Part shown: positions 46,310-55,146 of the stretch, in pieces
Position numbering within the stretch: position 1 is the stretch's first letter
Layout of the letters: each line of letters opens with the position of its first letter
Source: Extibacter muris
GTDB lineage: Bacteria; Bacillota; Clostridia; Lachnospirales; Lachnospiraceae
Length of the DNA stretch: 64,000 nt
Assembly (NCBI RefSeq): GCF_004345005.1
Contig: NZ_SMMX01000005.1
Span: forward strand, 62,001-126,000
Direction: 5' to 3'
Notes under the pieces: model-generated
Database searches by the model: none
Told to the model about the DNA's origin: nothing
Seen by the model: the letters and a program-made list of their open reading frames with translations, nothing else
Made by a program: the position numbers and the translations under genes

Positions 46310-47251
46310 ATGAGATACATTAATACCCTACAGGAGGGCGAGACAATAAGGAACATCTACCTTTGCAAAGGAAAGCGTTCCGCAGAGACAAGAAACGGGA
46401 AGCCATATGACAACCTGCTGCTGCAGGATAAGACGGGAACGCTGGACGGAAAAGTCTGGGACCCGAATTCCGGCGGAATCGCCGACTATGATGAGATGGA
46501 TTTTATTGAATGTTATGGGGAAGTGACGAGCTACAATAACAATCTCCAGTTGAACATAAAGCAGATCAGGAAGGCCCAGGAAGGGGAATACGTTGCGGCG
46601 GACTATATGCCGACGACAGAGAAGAGCCCTGACAGCATGTACGAGGAATTGCTCGGTTATATCAGAAGCATCGACAATTCATACCTTCGTCAGGCAGTGG
46701 AATATTATTTCGTGAATGACGAAGCATTTATTAAGAAATTCAAAGGGCACTCCGCCGCAAAGAGCGTACATCACGGATTTTCGGGAGGACTGCTGGAACA
46801 TACATTGAGCGTCGTGAAATTGTGTGAATATATGGTGGGCGCTTATCCGATACTTAGCAAGGACCTGCTCTATGCCGCGGCAATCTGCCATGATATCGGC
46901 AAGACAGTGGAACTCTCCGCATTTCCGGAGAACGATTATACAGATGACGGACAGCTTCTAGGCCATATCGTCATCGGCGTAGAGATGGTAAGCGATGCCG
47001 TCCGCACGATACCGGACTTTCCGGAGAAGCTTGCCAGCGAGCTGAAGCACTGCATCGTGGCGCACCACGGAGAGCTCGAATACGGCTCGCCGAAGAAGCC
47101 GGCGCTGGCAGAGGCGCTGGCGCTCAACTTTGCAGACTGCACCGATGCGAAGATGCAGACACTGACAGAGATATTCAAAGACAAAAACAGCAATGACTGG
47201 CTCGGCTATAACCGCCTGTTCGAGTCGAACCTGCGGAAGACCAGCGTGTAG
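46310..47251 (+). CDS. yhaM: 3'-5' exoribonuclease YhaM-like (OB + HD)
   Basis: 313 residues: N-terminal OB-fold (LLLQDKTGTLDGKVWDPN) and HD phosphohydrolase domain (HHGFSGGLLEHTLSVVKLCE, AAICHDIGKTVEL, CIVAHHGELEYGSPKKP). YhaM is a Mn/Co-dependent 3'-5' exonuclease acting on RNA and single-stranded DNA. 16 bases after the HtrA-like gene. Confidence 0.9.
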   Translation: MRYINTLQEGETIRNIYLCKGKRSAETRNGKPYDNLLLQDKTGTLDGKVWDPNSGGIADYDEMDFIECYGEVTSYNNNLQLNIKQIRKAQEGEYVAADYMPTTEKSPDSMYEELLGYIRSIDNSYLRQAVEYYFVNDEAFIKKFKGHSAAKSVHHGFSGGLLEHTLSVVKLCEYMVGAYPILSKDLLYAAAICHDIGKTVELSAFPENDYTDDGQLLGHIVIGVEMVSDAVRTIPDFPEKLASELKHCIVAHHGELEYGSPKKPALAEALALNFADCTDAKMQTLTEIFKDKNSNDWLGYNRLFESNLRKTSV

Positions 47252-47255
47252 ATAA

Positions 47256-47293
47256 TTGGGGACGTAACAAAATTCAAAAGTGTTACGTCCCAA
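47256..47293. repeat. Inverted repeat related to the pfl palindrome
   Basis: TTGGGGACGTAAC pairs with GTTACGTCCCAA (one bulged G); it is followed by TTTTGCCCTGTACC, which resembles the outer arm of the palindrome at 35587-35664. May also terminate transcription. Confidence 0.65.
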
Positions 47294-47336
47294 ATTAGCT
47301 TTTGCCCTGTACCTTTTTGGGGAAAGGAGAATTATT

Positions 47337-48980
47337 ATGCAGAAAAATGATGTAGTTATGGTTGCGATAGAAGATATCGGAGTGAACGGGGAAGGGATAG
47401 GAAAGGTAGACGGATACACCTTGTTTATAAAGGATGCGGTTATCGGGGACGTGGTGGAAGCCAAGGTGACGAAGGCCAAGAAGAATTTTGGGTATGCACG
47501 GCTGGTGAATATTCATACAAAGTCCAAATTCCGCACCGAACCGAGATGCGACGTGGCCCGACAGTGTGGGGGATGCCAGATACAGGCGATGTCTTATGAA
47601 CGGCAGCTTGCATATAAAAATGAGAAGGTCAGGAATAACCTCATACGGATTGGCGATGTACCGGAAGAATTGCTGCAGGAGGTGATGGAGCCCATCTGCG
47701 GCATGGAGGAACCTTTCCATTACCGCAACAAGGCGCAGTTCCCGGTCGGTATGGACAGGGAAGGCAATATCATCACCGGCTTTTACGCAGGTCGGACACA
47801 CCAGATTATCCCTCATATGGACTGCGTTATCGGAAGAGAGGAAAATAAGGATATTCTGGAGACCATCTTAACATTCATGCAGGAATATCAGATTCCGCCT
47901 TATGATGAGACAAGCCACAGGGGGCTTGTCCGCCATATATTAATACGCAGCGGGTATAAGACGAACGAAATTATGGTGTGCCTCGTCATTAATGGAACGG
48001 AAGTTCCCCATAGCCATATCCTAACAGAACGCCTGGCAGCAATTCCGGGGATGAAGAGCATTACCTACAGCGTCAATCAGGAGAAGACAAATGTGATTAT
48101 GGGTCGTGAGACCGGACTTCTGTGGGGACAGGAGTACATTACCGACTTTATCGGCGACATCAGGTATCACATATCGCCGCTTTCCTTCTATCAGGTCAAT
48201 CCTGTGCAGACGGAACGGCTCTATGGAACTGTGCTGGAATATGCGGGCCTCGGCGGCAATGAGACGGTGTGGGACCTGTACTGCGGCATCGGGACCATCT
48301 CTTTGTTCCTGGCCAGGAAGGCAAAGCAGGTGTACGGAGTTGAAATCGTTCCCCAGGCCATCGAAGACGCAAAACAGAACGCGAAGATAAATGGAATAAA
48401 GAATGCGCAGTTCTATGTGGGGAAGGCCGAGGAAGTGCTGCCGGAGCGATATGAAAGAGACGGAATCTATGGCGACATAATCGTCGTGGACCCGCCAAGA
48501 AAAGGCTGTGAGGAATCCGTGCTGGAGACGATGGTGAAAATGCAGCCGGAGAAGATCGTGTATGTGAGCTGCGACTCTGCTACGCTGGCCCGGGATGTGA
48601 AGTACCTGAGGGAGAGAGGGTATGAAGTGGGGAAGGTGAAGGCGGTGGATATGTTTCCTCATAGTGTACATGTGGAGAGTATCGTGTTGCTTTCCAAACT
48701 TCATACAAAACAGAATATAGAAGTGGAAATCGCAATGAGTGAGATGGATTTGACGGCGGCGGAGAGTAAGGCAACTTATGAAAAGATTAAGGAGTATGTG
48801 TTAGAGAAGACAGGACTTAAGGTATCTAATCTGTATATTGCTCAGGTAAAGAATAAGCATGGATTGAAAAAAAGGGAGAATTATAATCTTCCTAGATCAG
48901 AGTATGCAAAACGGCCAAGATGTCCAGAGGAGAAGGAAAAGGCGATTGAAGATGCGCTAGAACATTTTGGAATGATATAA
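47337..48980 (+). CDS. rlmD: 23S rRNA (uracil-5-)-methyltransferase RlmD, with C-terminal extension
   Basis: 547 residues: TRAM domain (GVNGEGIGKVDGYTLFIKDA), Fe-S Cys cluster (CDVARQCGGCQ), SAM site (VWDLYCGIGTISLFLA), VDPPRKGCEE and catalytic Cys (YVSCDSATLARD). After about residue 460 an extra 85 residues follow (LTAAESKATYEKIKEYVLE, LYIAQVKNKHGL), an extension seen in clostridial homologues. ATG 47337 follows AAAGGAG. RlmD and RlmCD cannot be told apart from sequence alone. Confidence 0.88.
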   Translation: MQKNDVVMVAIEDIGVNGEGIGKVDGYTLFIKDAVIGDVVEAKVTKAKKNFGYARLVNIHTKSKFRTEPRCDVARQCGGCQIQAMSYERQLAYKNEKVRNNLIRIGDVPEELLQEVMEPICGMEEPFHYRNKAQFPVGMDREGNIITGFYAGRTHQIIPHMDCVIGREENKDILETILTFMQEYQIPPYDETSHRGLVRHILIRSGYKTNEIMVCLVINGTEVPHSHILTERLAAIPGMKSITYSVNQEKTNVIMGRETGLLWGQEYITDFIGDIRYHISPLSFYQVNPVQTERLYGTVLEYAGLGGNETVWDLYCGIGTISLFLARKAKQVYGVEIVPQAIEDAKQNAKINGIKNAQFYVGKAEEVLPERYERDGIYGDIIVVDPPRKGCEESVLETMVKMQPEKIVYVSCDSATLARDVKYLRERGYEVGKVKAVDMFPHSVHVESIVLLSKLHTKQNIEVEIAMSEMDLTAAESKATYEKIKEYVLEKTGLKVSNLYIAQVKNKHGLKKRENYNLPRSEYAKRPRCPEEKEKAIEDALEHFGMI

Positions 48981-49129
48981 GGGATAAATATCAATTACTG
49001 TATTTTATTATATGATATTGATGTGTTTCAATTTATGATAGATAATAAATATAATGTGAAGTAGGAGTTGATTAGGGTAGTGGAGTTGAGGGAGCAACAA
49101 CGAAACCATTTTGAAGAAAGGAACTTCTC

Positions 49130-52100
49130 ATGAATTATAGCGTATTGAATAAAAATCAAAAAAATAGAATGAGAGCTATTAGTAATCATGCATATGTTAT
49201 GAGATGGGAAGAACCAGAGTTTATGGATTATCTTCTAGGGGAACTACCAAAAGTTAGAAAATATCAAAATGACAGGGAAGTGGAAGCTGAAATATCAGCA
49301 TTAGAAAAAGTGCTGACAACGTATAATGCTTTTCTTTCAGAAAAATCAACTTTCCTAGATGAAATAGCAAAGAAAATTTCAGATATACATAATTTGAAAG
49401 ATTCTTGGTACGGATTAAGCTTATATGAAATAGAAACATATATGAAGCTCCATAGCTTTTGTTTGATTTCAGGAACAGGTGGTATTGGTAAGAGTTATTT
49501 TATAAAATGTTTCGAAGAACAATTGGAACAAAAAAATATTGAGCATTTTAACAGAACTTAAAAAATATCCTAGAATACGAATTGTAATATCGTACAGAAC
49601 AAATTCAATGGATAATATGATTCTAAAAAAGTATCAAGAAATATCAGCATATGAGTATAAGTTTCCAGGGGTATCTTTTGAATCGGCATTAGGCGAAATA
49701 CTTAAGCTATCTGTACCAGATGTATATATGTATGAAGATATTTTGTATTCAAATAATGCGTTATTGTTAAGTATGCTATGTGATGTACTATCGTCACAAA
49801 AGATTGTTGATGAAACTGAAAATGGAATTGCGTCTGTTACTTTTATTTTGGAGCAATATATAAAAAAGACCATAGGTAAGGTGTTCAAGGATCATCTAAC
49901 TTGTCAAGGTGTAGATGTTTGGAAAGATACGAAAAGAGTTGCTCAATGGATGTATAGAAATGGGGAAAAGAGTATTGATGAGAATAGCCTACTTTCGGTA
50001 ATTAAAACAGGAGAAAATTTTCTTCTATCCATGATACAGATGGGTTTTATGGATTGCTATGAAAGAGATAATAAAAAGCAATATTATTTTGTTATTGATT
50101 CTTTGACAGATTTTTTGATTGCTCGTTCCTTATTTGAAGATATCGGGGAGAAAAATTACGAGGAAAAGATTAGTATTATAAAATCAAAAGTAGAGTCTTT
50201 GTATAATCTTGAAGAAGCCTTGATTATAGCAATATTCGATAATATGTCTCCGGATTATGAGAAAATAAAGGACTTATTAATTGGTACAGAACTAATTGAG
50301 AACTTGGATTTTAATACATTGGTTAAAGTTCATTTTAAACAAGATGATATTGCAACTTTTCTGAGGATGTTTAAACCCATTGATCATAGTACATTATTGC
50401 AGGCGATGGGGGGATATACTGACAAACCATTTAACTGTAGCAATTACTTATTTAATTATTATTGTGCAAGTCGTGAAAGATTATGTGATTTGTCAAACAC
50501 ATTGGCAGGGTATCATTTCCAAAATGGGATAAAGAATAGGCTGAAAAATGTATTGTACTTTACAACATTAAATGACAGAGAAGACAGAAGAGACGATGAG
50601 GCCTTTTATTTGGGATTGCTCTGTTGTGCAGCACCTAATAAAGATGTTAGATGTTTGGCAATGAAACTACTATATGAGGTGGTTTCAAAGAATGAAGGCT
50701 ATGTTGATAGACTTATTATTGAATATGAAAGAATTTTTGACTTCTATATACAAGAAGCTATTATTTATGTTCTAAGCCAAATAAAAAAAGATAACGGCAA
50801 AATTCTAGACTTTTATAATAAGATTATCGAAAAGCAGGATAATCTGACTGCAAAAAGCATTCGCAGAATTTCAACTTATTTTGGTAATCCTTACTCTTAT
50901 ATTAAGTGGAACAGGAAAAACTTATTTAAATATAATAAAGATGCTATTGTTTCAGATTATTTGAATGACATATTATTTAGCGTTGATCTTATGAATAAAG
51001 ATTTTTTGCCATTCAGATATTGGGGAAAAGATCATATAGATATGTATACTCGTTTTCTTATAAACGATAAGCATGAAATAGAAAAAATAAACGACTATCT
51101 ATGCAGAAAATATTCTTGCGTTCGCGGTGGGAATTGTAGTGGATTAATGGCATTTGAAAAAATGATTATGCCAGAGATAAAACCAATGGCAGAGATTGAA
51201 ACAATGGATATGAATTCTTTTTTGGAAAGCTTTGAAACTGTTTTTAGATATGTTTTTGAATATTTCAACATTCCAGTGGATAGAAAATCTATGAATATGC
51301 GGGAAGAAGATTTCCGTCATTCTGTATATATGAAGTGTGTAGATATTGCAACAGGTTTGTATTATGGAAGCTTGATGTGTAACTACTATACCAATCAGTT
51401 TGCTACATACAATAATAATCAGAATAGTATTGGATATGAGGTGTATGACCCTTTGGAATATGGAGAAGATGTTATTATTACAGCACCAATTCCAACGTAT
51501 CAGGATTTTATAGAAAGACTGGGGGATTATGTAATAAACTCAATAGAGATACCTGTGTCACGTGATATTCATTGGGTACGAAATGCCGAACTAACAAGAA
51601 GAAATGTATTGCATATTCTTGAAAAAATAGAATTAAAACATCAAGAATGGGTAATACTGGCTTGCAGAGTATCGTTGCATGAGGAAGATAACTATGATAC
51701 GAAATGGAGAGATACATATGATGTGTGGTGTTGTACTTCGGAAAATGAAACAATCAATAATGATGGCAATGCTCGATATTTGACTATTGAATTGGAAGAA
51801 TATCTTGGTGAACTAAAGGCGTATCCAGACAATACTTTAAAACCTTGGCTTTGCAAGGATGTAAAGAACATCAATAGTCAGTCTGAAGTTTTTGAGAATA
51901 CGTCATTGGTTCTGCCGCCATCAGAAATTATTAGTTTTTTTAATCTTAAATTGAATGTTTCAGATTTATCATGGGAAACTCAAGAGAAGGAAAAAGTGAT
52001 AATATGCAACAATAATAAGAATTCATATTATAGAGACCCTATCGGTGGAACTGTATTTATTCGCAAAGATTTTTTGGATAAGTTTCTTGAAGAACATACA

Positions 52101-52394
52101 GTTAAGTATTTTGCTTTTACGGAGCGACTAATTCCAGAAACAGGTTATGCAGATGAAACTTCTTTACATTTTGAAATTATAAATGGAAAGATTGTAAAAG
52201 AGATTAAAAATGCTGGTGGTTATGGTAGACGGAATAGTGAAAGTAATCCATTGTGTTCGGTATGTCCACATACCAATATTATCGAAAACGAGTCAGACGA
52301 TTCCCAGCTTTCTGACGTAGAATGGCTTAATAATATGCTTGTTAAATATGGAATTGTAGATGATATTGATACGATTGACGAGAAAGATTTTTAG
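49130..52394 (+). pseudogene. STAND-like NTPase, disrupted (possible defence protein)
   Basis: The N-terminal part (49130 to about 49546) has a helical region and a P-loop (GTGGIGKS, residues 115-122). Soon after it the frame ends (49561), and the family continues in another frame from about 49539 at LTELKKYPRIRIVISYRTNS, the sensor-1 region. The Walker B segment between them is missing, so a deletion not divisible by three has removed probably 60-100 residues. The rest (951 residues) holds a long repeat-like helical region and a C-terminal Cys-containing end (CSVCPHTN). AT-rich, unlike its neighbours. The general plan recalls NACHT/Avs-type antiphage proteins; the effector is not recognised. 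Confidence 0.7.
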
Positions 52395-52545
52395 TACTAA
52401 GGAAATTCTTCATAAAGAAATACAGCTTATTGGCAAGATTCCTACTTTGGGCGAAGAAGACCAGTTAAAGTTGCGGATGTTGGTAAAGCCTTTATTGATT
52501 TTAAACGGTGACACTGTGCTTGGTGGATTCAAGGAAACAAAGTGA
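52395..52545 (+). other. Small coding-like fragment
   Basis: Reads TKEILHKEIQLIGKIPTLGE then MLVKPLLILNGDTVLGGFKE without a proper start; probably a leftover of an acquired gene. The rest up to 52686 holds only the ribosome site of the next gene. Confidence 0.35.
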
Positions 52546-52686
52546 ACGAAAAAATTGATTATTAATATATCTATAGATAAACAGTTGTTACTGAATGTCT
52601 GAAATTATGGGATATCATGTTTGAAAAGCAGATGGGTTCTATAGGAGTGCTTAGTTAAAAATTAATAGAACGATGGAGGTTTGCAG

Positions 52687-53706
52687 ATGCAAAATGATAA
52701 AGATAATTCCAATATTGTCGCAAATGATATTATTATATATCAAACGGAAGATGGACATACCAAAATTGATGTTAAATTAGAAGACGAAACAGTTTGGCTT
52801 ACGCAGGCGCAATTATGTGAGCTCTACCAAACCAGCAAATCTAATATCAGCGAGCATATTAAGCACATTTTCGAAGAGGAAGAACTGGAGGAAGATACAG
52901 TTGTTCGGAAATTCCGAACAACTGCGGTTGATGGGAAAAAATATAATATAATCCACTATAATCTTGATATGATTATTTCTCTTGGATATAGGGTGAAATC
53001 TAAAATTGCTACAAATTTTCGCCGTTGGGCTACCGAACGCCTTAAAGAGTATATGATAAAAGGCTTTACAATGGACGATGAACGGCTGAAAAATCTGGGT
53101 GGTGGTAATTACTGGAAAGAGTTATTAGACCGTATACGTGATATTCGTTCCTCTGAGAAGGTTATGTATCGTCAGGTGCTTGATTTGTATGCAACAAGTG
53201 TTGATTATAACCCAAAGAGCAGTGAATCTATTGCATTTTTTAAAATGGTGCAAAACAAATTACATTATGCAGCACATGGACATACAGCAGCGGAAGTTAT
53301 ATATGAGCGTGCAGATGCAAGTCAGCCTTTTATGGGATTAAAGAGTTTTTCTGGTGATTTTCCTGCATTAAAAGATATAAGTATTGCAAAGAATTATCTC
53401 AATGATGAAGAATTAAAAATTCTAAATAATATCGTATCAGGTTACTTTGATTTTGCGGAAATTCAGGCTATGCGTCATAATCCTATGTATATGGCAGATT
53501 ACGTGGAGCATCTGGATAATGTTTTAAGAACTACAGGTGAAAAAGTATTGCAAGGGGCAGGGACAATTAGTCATGCACAGGCAATCGAGAAAGCGACAAA
53601 AGAGTATAGAAAGTACCAAGCACATAATTTGTCTCCAGTTGAAGAAGAGTATTTGGAAAGTATTAAAAATCTTCACAGCACAGTGAAGAAAAATGGTAAT
53701 AACTGA
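52687..53706 (+). CDS. RhuM-family protein
   Basis: 339 residues with the RhuM N-terminal domain (TVWLTQAQLCELYQTSKSNI, EHIKHIFEEEELEE, YNLDMIISLGYRVKSKIATN) and a C-terminal helical region (ATKEYRKYQAHNLSPVEEEY). ATG 52687 is 7 bases past GGAGG. First named in Salmonella; widespread in mobile and defence islands, molecular function unknown. AT-rich like the broken NTPase gene before it. Confidence 0.88.
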   Translation: MQNDKDNSNIVANDIIIYQTEDGHTKIDVKLEDETVWLTQAQLCELYQTSKSNISEHIKHIFEEEELEEDTVVRKFRTTAVDGKKYNIIHYNLDMIISLGYRVKSKIATNFRRWATERLKEYMIKGFTMDDERLKNLGGGNYWKELLDRIRDIRSSEKVMYRQVLDLYATSVDYNPKSSESIAFFKMVQNKLHYAAHGHTAAEVIYERADASQPFMGLKSFSGDFPALKDISIAKNYLNDEELKILNNIVSGYFDFAEIQAMRHNPMYMADYVEHLDNVLRTTGEKVLQGAGTISHAQAIEKATKEYRKYQAHNLSPVEEEYLESIKNLHSTVKKNGNN

Positions 53707-53909
53707 TAGAGAAAATATGCTCTCACATAAATGAAAAAGCCAAAGAGATATTTGGAGGGGGAAACAGTGTACATATAAGTTTGGACAATGATACTCATGT
53801 TGAGACTGTCTGCCTCTTGGGCAACCGAAATGCAAAGCCGGATACCCGTGTTAAACTTAGCGTAGACACAGAAGAACTACAGAGAGTGAAGAACGGAGAA
53901 GAAATTTAA
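53703..53909 (+). other. ORF remnant after RhuM
   Basis: Open frame without ATG (IEKICSHINEKAKEIFGGGN, then DTHVETVCLLGNRNAKPDTR). Looks like real coding sequence; not recognised. Possibly the tail of a gene lost in the rearrangement. Confidence 0.35.
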
Positions 53910-53928
53910 TACACTGAACTTATAGAAG

Positions 53929-53968
53929 AGAACTGTTAGTGCGTCAAAGCATTAGCAGTTCTTTTTTT
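53929..53968 (+). terminator. Terminator at the IS remnant border
   Basis: AGAACTGTTA pairs with TAGCAGTTCT (one G-T) and is followed by T7. Confidence 0.7.
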
Positions 53969-53969
53969 G

Positions 53970-54565
53970 CGCGAGTAACAATCGCTGGTAAATTGTGTGC
54001 CTCGGTCACTATGGATAATAGCCCCTCCAAGAGATGGATACGCCGTAAGAGCATTTTCCAGTGTACGGACACATAACTCCGCTTTCATGTTCGTATCCAT
54101 TGCAGGACCGAGAACAGCAAGATCAAAACAGTCGTAGATTGCTGATACATACAGTTTGCCATCGGATGCTTTGATCTCCGTGATATCTGTGACACACTTT
54201 TGAAGTGGGCATCCGAATGGAATTCCCGTTTCAGTAAGTCATCCGATTTCATGGCTTCCCGATCAGCTTTTGTAATCCCGTTTGGCTTCCTCCAGAAACT
54301 CGTTTTCCTCTTTCAAGCGGCGGATTTCCTTATCTTGGTCTTTAACGCGCTTACGGAGCATTGTGATTTCTTCGGTCAGACTCATTGCACTGGCAGGTGT
54401 ATGGGCGCCTACGCCGATGTCCAGTTTCCCGTTTCTGACTGCTTTAAGCCATGTATGAACGGTTCCCTCAGGAATCCCTAATTCCTTAGCAGCCTTATCG
54501 CCACCGATTTCTTTTGCCAGTTTTACCGCCTGTACTTTGAATTCATGATCATATTTACGTGCCAC
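53970..54565 (-). mobile_element. IS3-family remnant (orfA plus broken orfB)
   Basis: orfA (GTG 54565 to about 54299) shows RKYDHEFKVQAVKLAKEIGG and TVHTWLKAVRNGK plus a leucine-zipper-like tail. It then jumps, about 110 residues of orfB missing, into late orfB: NGITKADREAMKSDDLLKR, a one-base frameshift near 54205, then CVTDITEIKASDGKLYVS and AIIHSDRGTQFTSD with the first two Asp residues of the DDE triad. The end, including the last Glu, is lost at about 53970. Cannot transpose alone. Confidence 0.85.
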
Positions 54566-54808
54566 TTTTAGTACCTCTTCGAGAAGATTAAAGACAGGAA
54601 CCCAGTATTTACCTGTGGATTCCATACAGGCATCATGGCAATCATTGTCGAGAAGCCATTGCTTGAATTCAAGAATTGAATTGTTAAAGGTGGAAAAGCG
54701 CTTCTTTTGGTAAGAGGACTCAATACCACCGGTAGTTTTGACGATTGTGGCAACGAGAAATGATTTGCGAACATCGACACCACAACAGATTTGGTAAGTA
54801 ACTTTCAT
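54566..54808 (-). mobile_element. IS110-family transposase N-terminal fragment
   Basis: Begins at ATG 54808 (ICCGVDVRKSFLVATIVKTT, then ACMESTGKYWVPVFNLLEE) with the RuvC-like DEDD start of IS110 transposases. After about 78 residues it runs without a stop into IS3 orfA, giving one chimeric frame to 54263. The rest of the IS110 gene is absent from the window. Confidence 0.85.
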
Positions 54809-55104
54809 AGTCAGACTCCTTTCGTAAAAGATAAGAAGCCATTGACTGAACTGCCGCACAATTAAACTAAGGCGTTTAAACAATTCTTAGTGTACGGATT
54901 CGTGATGCCACTTATTTGTGCTTGAAAAGGCAGAACTTACACTGATTAAAATGCTGTCTAAAACGAAGAAAGTTGTTACAACTCCTCCTCCCGTGCTTTG
55001 TAGTGTAGTTTCTTGCAAACTATTTTACAGCACAACGTAGAGAGTTGAAACACTTTCATTACTATTTGTGCCGCCAGCCGAAGGCGGCGGAATGGAGATT
55101 AATA
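54809..55104. other. Non-coding region upstream of the IS110 fragment
   Basis: About 300 bases with no supported gene. For IS110 elements the left-end non-coding region encodes the bridge RNA, so this may be its remnant. A small hairpin CCGCC / GGCGG lies near 55071-55090. Element ends were not found. Confidence 0.4.
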
Positions 55105-55146
55105 TGAAAAAAGGGATGGAAAGTTAGCTTCCATCCTATTTTTTTA
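55105..55146. terminator. Bidirectional terminator
   Basis: GGATGGAA / TTCCATCC stem flanked by A6 and T8; ends the minus-strand regulator gene at its stop codon. Confidence 0.8.
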
